NCBI GenBank assembly: GCA_964643295.1
Contig: CAZXSN010000034.1
Span: 1 to 29,275 of the forward strand
Length of the DNA stretch: 29,275 bases
Source of the DNA: Merdiplasma sp964643295
GTDB taxonomy: Bacteria; Bacillota; Clostridia; Lachnospirales; Lachnospiraceae
Direction: 5' to 3'
This document shows, piece by piece, positions 24,674 to 29,275 of this stretch. Made by a program: the position numbers and the translations under genes. Within the stretch, counting starts at the first letter, position 1. Each line of letters opens with the position of its first letter. The notes beneath the pieces are model-generated. The model saw only the letters and a program-made list of their open reading frames with translations, ran no database searches and was not told the origin of the DNA.

Positions 24674-24699
24674 GTATATGATTTTGTGGAATCTGTCAA
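24671..24699 (-). promoter_or_regulatory. Promoter of the DUF5058 operon
   Basis: Perfect -35 TTGACA on the minus strand (24694-24699). The -10 is either TACTGT at 17-base spacing (24671-24676) or TATACT at 15-base spacing (24673-24678). It is set in the most AT-rich stretch of the window, 230 bases before the start codon. Confidence 0.6.
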
Positions 24700-24789
24700 G
24701 TGGTTTTTCCGCCATTATTGGATTTCATAAAAATTTTCCTAAAAATGCATACAGATTTCTTAATTTTTTAAATCAATTGAACACAGGAC

Positions 24790-24818
24790 TTGACAAAAGA
24801 AGGGGCATGTTCTATAGT
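24790..24818 (+). promoter_or_regulatory. Promoter of the glycine cleavage operon
   Basis: Perfect -35 TTGACA (24790-24795), 17 bases, then -10 TATAGT (24813-24818). Transcription begins near 24825, just before the riboswitch. Confidence 0.88.
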
Positions 24819-24834
24819 AGCAGTAACTGAAATC

Positions 24835-25006
24835 CGTCGGGCGAAGAATCCGGGAGAGACCAGTCACGCACAGACGGCGCCGAAGGGGAAGTGGCAGCAA
24901 ACTCTCAGGCAAAAGGACCGGATTCGGACGACACTCTGGAAAGCAGGGATGCGCCGAAGAAGTAAACCCGCATGACGGGGGAATCTTTCAGGCAAAGAAG
25001 ACAGAG
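24835..25006 (+). promoter_or_regulatory. Tandem glycine riboswitch (gcvT leader)
   Basis: Two consecutive glycine aptamers are visible. Aptamer 1 (24846-24925) is closed by P1 GAATCCGG with CCGGATTC and contains GGGAGAGACC, GCGCCGAAGGGG and CTCTCAGGCAAAAGGACCG, the hallmark of this riboswitch. Aptamer 2 (24934-25006) is closed by CTCTG with CAGAG and contains GCGCCGAAGAAG and CTTTCAGGCAAAG. A P0 leader-linker pairing is present: CGTC (24835-24838) with GACG (24927-24930), as in full-length tandem glycine riboswitches. It is followed directly by the terminator at 25009, so glycine is expected to turn the gcv operon on by transcription antitermination. Confidence 0.96.
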
Positions 25007-25008
25007 AC

Positions 25009-25055
25009 GCACACGATCTGCAGCGAAGGCAGGTGCAGGTTGCTGTGCTTTTTTT
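25009..25055 (+). terminator. Riboswitch expression-platform terminator
   Basis: GCACACGATCTGCA (25009-25022) pairs with TGCAGGTTGCTGTGC (25034-25048), with two G-U pairs and one bulged C, and runs into seven T (25049-25055). Glycine binding to the aptamers should prevent its formation. Confidence 0.9.
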
Positions 25056-25142
25056 ATGTCTGCGAAAGCCCGGGAAACGGAGTGTTTCTTAAGAGAAAGC
25101 CCGGACGGAAGCTGCCGATTCTGCAGATAAGGAGGAACAGAA

Positions 25143-26234
25143 ATGGAAAAGAAGACACCGCTTTATGACACCCATGTGAAGTATGGAGGAAAGATCGTGC
25201 CGTTTGCCGGCTATCTTCTGCCGGTGCAGTACCAGACGGGCGTGATCGCGGAGCATATGGCTGTCCGCACGGCCTGCGGACTCTTCGATGTGTCCCATAT
25301 GGGAGAGATTCTCTTAACGGGAACGGACGCGGTCAGGAACTTAAACCATCTGCTGACGAACGATTATACCACCATGTATGACGGACAGGCCCGGTACAGT
25401 CCGATGTGCAATGACGCGGGCGGCGTGGTGGACGACCTTATCGTTTACAAGGTGCGGGATGATCACTACTTCATCGTTGTGAATGCCGCCAACAAGGATA
25501 AGGATTACGCCTGGATGTGCGAGCATGTCTTCGGGGATGCCGTCTTTACGGACATCTCTGAGGAAGTTGCGCAGATCGCCCTGCAGGGACCGAAGGCCCT
25601 TACGATCCTGAAAAAACTGGTGGGAGACGAGCAGATCCCGGTGAAATATTACAGCGGGAAATTTCAATGCCAGATCGGCGGGATGGACTGCGTCATCTCC
25701 AAAACCGGCTATACCGGCGAGGATGGCTTTGAGTTCTATGTAGCCAGTGCGCAGGCGGCAGCTTTCTGGGAACTGCTGATGGAAACCGGGAAGGAAGACG
25801 GTCTGATTCCCTGCGGACTGGGGGCCAGGGATACGCTTCGTCTGGAGGCGGCCATGCCGCTTTACGGGCATGAGATGGACGATGTGATCACCCCGCTGGA
25901 AGCCGGCCTTGGCACCTTTGTCAAGATGGGGAAGGAAGAGTTCATCGGAAAACAGGCGCTGGAGGAGAAAGGAACCCCAACCATAAAGAGAGTCGGGCTG
26001 AAAGCAACCGGCCGGGGCATTTTAAGGGAGCACCTGGATGTGTACGCCGGAGAGACGAAAGTCGGTGTAACGACTTCCGGGACCTTTGCCCCGTATCTGA
26101 AGACGCCGATTGCCATGGCGCTTCTGGAGAGCGGCTCGACGGAGCCGGGGACGAAAGTGGAAGTCGATGTGAGAGGAAGAAAAGTGGCGGCGGAAGTTGT
26201 TGCGCTTCCCTTTTACAAAAAGGCAAAGAAGTAA
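25143..26234 (+). CDS. gcvT: Glycine cleavage system T protein (aminomethyltransferase)
   Basis: The 363-residue enzyme releases ammonia from the aminomethyl group on lipoyl-H protein and passes the one-carbon unit to tetrahydrofolate. It shows PLYDTHVKYGGKIVPFAGY at the start, GLFDVSHMGE, the catalytic-Asp region GGVVDDLIVY (93-102), KTGYTGEDGFE, and the C-terminal domain with LGTFVKMGKEEFIGK. Length matches the family. AAGGAGG lies directly upstream. It is the first gene of gcvT-gcvH-gcvPA-gcvPB, under the glycine riboswitch. Confidence 0.98.
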   Translation: MEKKTPLYDTHVKYGGKIVPFAGYLLPVQYQTGVIAEHMAVRTACGLFDVSHMGEILLTGTDAVRNLNHLLTNDYTTMYDGQARYSPMCNDAGGVVDDLIVYKVRDDHYFIVVNAANKDKDYAWMCEHVFGDAVFTDISEEVAQIALQGPKALTILKKLVGDEQIPVKYYSGKFQCQIGGMDCVISKTGYTGEDGFEFYVASAQAAAFWELLMETGKEDGLIPCGLGARDTLRLEAAMPLYGHEMDDVITPLEAGLGTFVKMGKEEFIGKQALEEKGTPTIKRVGLKATGRGILREHLDVYAGETKVGVTTSGTFAPYLKTPIAMALLESGSTEPGTKVEVDVRGRKVAAEVVALPFYKKAKK

Positions 26235-26281
26235 AAACTGAAAAACTGAATGAAAAATAAAAGAAAGAGAGGATTAAGAGT

Positions 26282-26665
26282 ATGAATCATCCAACTGAAC
26301 TGCTTTACAGCAAATCCCATGAGTGGGTCAAGTTTCTCGACGAGAATACGGCGCTGATCGGCCTGACCGATTATGCCCAGGATTCGCTGGGGGATCTGGT
26401 CTTTGTGAATCTTCCGGAAGCGGGAGATACGGTAACGGCTGGGGAACCCTTTGCCGATGTCGAATCGGTCAAGGCGGTGTCCGATGTCTACTCTCCGGTC
26501 TCCGGTGTGGTGGCCGAGGTCAATGAGGAGCTGGCGGATGCTCCGGAGCTGATGAACAGCGATCCATACGGGGCGTGGCTTGTCAAGGTGGAGAACATCA
26601 CGGATAAGGAAGAACTGCTGGGAGCGGAGGACTACATCCGCTTCTACGAGAGCGAAGAGGAATAA
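26282..26665 (+). CDS. gcvH: Glycine cleavage system H protein (lipoyl carrier)
   Basis: The 127-residue carrier swings the aminomethyl group between P, T and L proteins. It has the usual SHEWV near the N-terminus, GLTDYAQDSLGDLVFVNLPE, and the lipoyl lysine K64 in ESVKAVSD. AGAGGA precedes the ATG. It lies 47 bases after gcvT and 24 before gcvPA. No lipoate ligase or dihydrolipoyl dehydrogenase (L protein) gene is visible; they may follow beyond the window. Confidence 0.98.
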   Translation: MNHPTELLYSKSHEWVKFLDENTALIGLTDYAQDSLGDLVFVNLPEAGDTVTAGEPFADVESVKAVSDVYSPVSGVVAEVNEELADAPELMNSDPYGAWLVKVENITDKEELLGAEDYIRFYESEEE

Positions 26666-26689
26666 AAAGGATTCTGGGAGGAAACGCGA

Positions 26690-28003
26690 ATGGGATCTTA
26701 TTTATCAAATACTCCGCAGGTACAGGCCAGGATGCTGAAAGAGACCGGCTTTGACAGCTTTGACGATCTCTTTTCCCACATTCCGGAGGATGCGAAAGTT
26801 AAGGAGCTGAACCTCCCTGACGGCCTGTCGGAGATGGAGGCGCAAAGCCGCATGGAGGAGCTCGCGGAAAAGAATGTGCGCTTCCACCACATTTTCCGCG
26901 GGGCGGGAGCCTACAGCCATTACATTCCGGCAATTGTAAAAAGCGTGGTCTCCAAAGAGGAGTTTGTGACAGCCTATACGCCCTACCAGGCGGAGATCAG
27001 CCAGGGGATCTTACAGTCGATCTTTGAGTTTCAGACCATGATCTGCGAGCTTACCGGGATGGATGCGGGCAATGCCTCTGTCTATGACGGGGGAACCGCG
27101 GCGGCGGAAGCGGTCGCCATGTGCCGGGAGCGCAAAAGACAGACAGCACTGGTATCGGCAGCGGTTCATCCGCAGGTGCTGGAAGTGATCAAAACCTACT
27201 GCTACGGCAGCGGAACGCAGGTAGTGGTGGTGCCGCAAAAGGACGGGATTACGGATGCGGAGGCCCTCAAAGAGAGCCTGAATGAGAACAGCGCCTGTTT
27301 CTATATGCAGTATCCGAACTTTTACGGCAGCATTGAGGATGCCTCTGCTTTAGGAGAACTCGTTCATGCGGCCGGGGCGAAACTGATCATGGGATGCAAC
27401 CCGATTGCCCTGGCGCTCCTTAAAACTCCCGCGGAGTGCGGCGCGGACATCGCAGTCGGCGAGGGGCAGCCGCTTGGTCTGCCGCTTTCCTTTGGCGGGC
27501 CGTATCTGGGCTTTATGACGGCGCGGGATAAGATGGCAAGGAAACTCCCCGGCAGGATTGTGGGGGAGACGGTGGACAGCGAGGGCGCACGGGCCTTTGT
27601 ATTGACTTTGCAGGCGAGAGAACAGCACATCCGCAGGGAAAAAGCGGGCAGCAACATCTGTTCCAACCAGGCGTTATGCGCCTTAACCGCAGGCGTTTAT
27701 CTGTCCGCCATGGGCGAACAGGGACTGAAGCAGGTGGCGTCCCTGTGCGTTTCCAAGGCGCATTACCTGCAGCAGGAGCTTGCCAAGGCGGGGCTTGCCT
27801 TAAAATACGACCAGCCGTTTTTCCATGAATTTGTCACGGTTTCCGAAAAGAATGCAGGCGAGATCCTTTCCGCTCTGGAAAAGGAAGGGATTTTAGGCGG
27901 ACTGCCTCTTTCCGACCACGAGATTCTCTGGTGTGCGACGGAGAAAAACAGTAAGGCGGAAATCGACCGGGTGGCGGCCATTGTGAAGGAGGTTATGCCA
28001 TGA
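26690..28003 (+). CDS. gcvPA: Glycine dehydrogenase (decarboxylating) subunit 1, P protein alpha
   Basis: The 437-residue protein is the N-terminal half of P protein, which in many Firmicutes and archaea is made as two chains. It has YLSNTPQVQARML near the start, GAGAYSHYIPAIV, YTPYQAEISQGILQSIFEFQTMICELTGMDAGNAS, and EQHIRREKAGSNICSNQAL, all diagnostic. With subunit 2 it uses PLP to decarboxylate glycine and load lipoyl-H. GGGAGG lies 8 bases before the ATG. It overlaps gcvPB by four bases (ATGA). Confidence 0.98.
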   Translation: MGSYLSNTPQVQARMLKETGFDSFDDLFSHIPEDAKVKELNLPDGLSEMEAQSRMEELAEKNVRFHHIFRGAGAYSHYIPAIVKSVVSKEEFVTAYTPYQAEISQGILQSIFEFQTMICELTGMDAGNASVYDGGTAAAEAVAMCRERKRQTALVSAAVHPQVLEVIKTYCYGSGTQVVVVPQKDGITDAEALKESLNENSACFYMQYPNFYGSIEDASALGELVHAAGAKLIMGCNPIALALLKTPAECGADIAVGEGQPLGLPLSFGGPYLGFMTARDKMARKLPGRIVGETVDSEGARAFVLTLQAREQHIRREKAGSNICSNQALCALTAGVYLSAMGEQGLKQVASLCVSKAHYLQQELAKAGLALKYDQPFFHEFVTVSEKNAGEILSALEKEGILGGLPLSDHEILWCATEKNSKAEIDRVAAIVKEVMP

Positions 28004-29275
28004 AGCTGATATTTGAAAGAGGCGCTGCAGGGCAGGGCTGCACCCTTCTGCCGGACTGTGACGTGCCGGAATTCACACTCGATGTCCCCAAAAGGGAACT
28101 GCCCCTGCATCTGCCGCATGTATCCGAGAATGAAATCAGCCGCCATTATACCGAACTCGCGGGTCAGGTGCACGGCGTGAACAACGGATTTTATCCGCTG
28201 GGTTCCTGCACGATGAAATACAATCCGAAGGTGAACGAGGTCGTTGCCTCGCTGCCTGGATTTACCGACATCCATCCGCTGCAGCCTGCGCATACCGTGC
28301 AGGGCTGTCTGGAGGTTCTGTATACGGCGAAAGAGCTGCTGTTAGAGATTACCGGGATGGACGATATGACCATGCTGCCGGCGGCCGGAGCGCACGGGGA
28401 GTTCACGGGACTGCTGCTGATCAAGGCTTACCATGACAGCAGGGGAGACCACAAGCGCACGAAGATCATTGTGCCGGATTCCGCGCACGGGACGAATCCG
28501 GCCAGTGCGGCGATGGCCGGGTTTGAGGTCGTCAACATTCCCTCCGGGGAGGACGGCTGCGTAGATCTTGCCAAACTGCGGGAGGCGGTCGGGGAGGACA
28601 CGGCGGGCCTGATGCTCACCAATCCCAACACCGTCGGACTGTTTGACAAAAACATTCATGAAATCACCTCCATCATCCATGAAGCGGGCGGCCTTGCCTA
28701 CTATGACGGCGCCAACTTAAACGCGGTGATGGGGATCGTGCGTCCGGGCGATACGGGCTTTGATGTGATGCACATCAACCTGCACAAGACGTTCTCCACG
28801 CCGCACGGCGGCGGCGGTCCCGGAAGCGGTCCGGTGGCCTGCAAGGCATTCTTAAAAGAATTCCTGCCCGGGGAGCAGCCGGTAAAGGAAGGAGATCAGT
28901 TCGTGCTGAAGGCGCCGGAGCACTCCATCGGCAGAGTGAAGATGTTCCACGGAAACTTCCAGGTGGTTGTCAAGGCTTTGACGTATCTTCTGGTGCTTGG
29001 CAAAGAAGGCGTCAAGGAGGCTTCCTGCAACGCGGTGCTGAATGCCAACTACATGATGCACAAGCTGCGCGATCTCTATCCGATGGCCTACGACGAAACC
29101 TGCATGCATGAGTTCGTGATGGATCTGGAGAAGTTAAAGCATGCCTACGGCGTGACCGCGATGGATGTGGCAAAAGCCCTTCTGGATTACGGGATCCATC
29201 CGCCGACCATGTACTTCCCGCTGATCGTCCACGAGGCGCTGATGGTGGAGCCTACGGAGACGGAGAGCCAGGAGA
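28000..29275 (+). CDS. gcvPB: Glycine dehydrogenase (decarboxylating) subunit 2, P protein beta (3' end outside window)
   Basis: The frame starts at ATG 28000, overlapping the gcvPA stop (ATGA), with GGAGG 7 bases upstream. It stays open to the window end, giving 425 residues of a protein usually near 480-490. It shows FYPLGSCTMKYNP, HPLQPAHTVQGCLE, GAHGEFTGLL, SAHGTNPASA, and the PLP lysine K263 in NLHKTFSTPHGGGGPGSGP. This chain carries the cofactor; subunit 1 completes the active site. Confidence 0.97.
   Translation, partial: MKLIFERGAAGQGCTLLPDCDVPEFTLDVPKRELPLHLPHVSENEISRHYTELAGQVHGVNNGFYPLGSCTMKYNPKVNEVVASLPGFTDIHPLQPAHTVQGCLEVLYTAKELLLEITGMDDMTMLPAAGAHGEFTGLLLIKAYHDSRGDHKRTKIIVPDSAHGTNPASAAMAGFEVVNIPSGEDGCVDLAKLREAVGEDTAGLMLTNPNTVGLFDKNIHEITSIIHEAGGLAYYDGANLNAVMGIVRPGDTGFDVMHINLHKTFSTPHGGGGPGSGPVACKAFLKEFLPGEQPVKEGDQFVLKAPEHSIGRVKMFHGNFQVVVKALTYLLVLGKEGVKEASCNAVLNANYMMHKLRDLYPMAYDETCMHEFVMDLEKLKHAYGVTAMDVAKALLDYGIHPPTMYFPLIVHEALMVEPTETESQE

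Overview
The window looks like chromosome of a low- to mid-GC Firmicute, most likely a gut-type Clostridia of the Lachnospiraceae kind. The reasons are near-consensus AGGAGG ribosome binding sites, TTGACA/TATACT-type promoters, intrinsic terminators, a tandem glycine riboswitch, a two-subunit glycine decarboxylase (gcvPA/gcvPB), an AsnO-type asparagine synthetase, and DUF2200 and DUF5058 genes. I estimate GC at slightly above 50%, with AT-rich intergenic promoters. No rRNA, tRNA, CRISPR array or complete mobile element was seen.

Layout. (1) 1-3710: a short unidentified 3' gene end, then on the minus strand asnB and a membrane-anchored VanY-type D,D-carboxypeptidase, each with a terminator context. 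(2) 3674-8165, minus strand: a pyridoxamine/pyridoxine kinase, an OmpR-type response regulator, its histidine kinase and an unrecognised membrane-anchored exported protein, closed by a clear terminator. (3) 8166-9068: a scarred stretch with a 16-bp inverted repeat, a possible VOC-protein tail and a decapitated AraC gene. (4) 9069-11806: a UvrD/Rep-type helicase (minus) divergent from a DUF2200 gene and a possible 44-residue membrane protein. (5) 11825-14633, plus strand: a promoter directly followed by a strongly folded leader, a MATE transporter and a PhzF-family enzyme, ending at a terminator shared with the convergent next gene. (6) 14709-18514: a GH120-type beta-xylosidase (minus) divergent from a second MATE transporter. 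(7) 18592-19407: a Phd/Doc-type toxin-antitoxin pair. (8) 19903-22668, minus strand: an anchored alpha/beta hydrolase and an FGGY sugar kinase with a long leader. (9) 22897-24699, minus strand: a two-gene integral membrane module (DUF5058 plus partner). (10) 24790-29275, plus strand: a tandem glycine riboswitch with terminator controlling gcvT-gcvH-gcvPA-gcvPB, cut by the window end.

How genes may work together. The gcv operon degrades glycine to CO2, ammonia and a methylene-tetrahydrofolate unit when glycine is abundant, and PLP needed by GcvP could be salvaged by the kinase at 7326. The beta-xylosidase and the FGGY kinase could both serve pentose use, although they are not adjacent. The most open questions are the DUF5058 membrane pair beside the glycine operon, the folded leader before the first MATE gene, and the exported protein tied to the two-component system.
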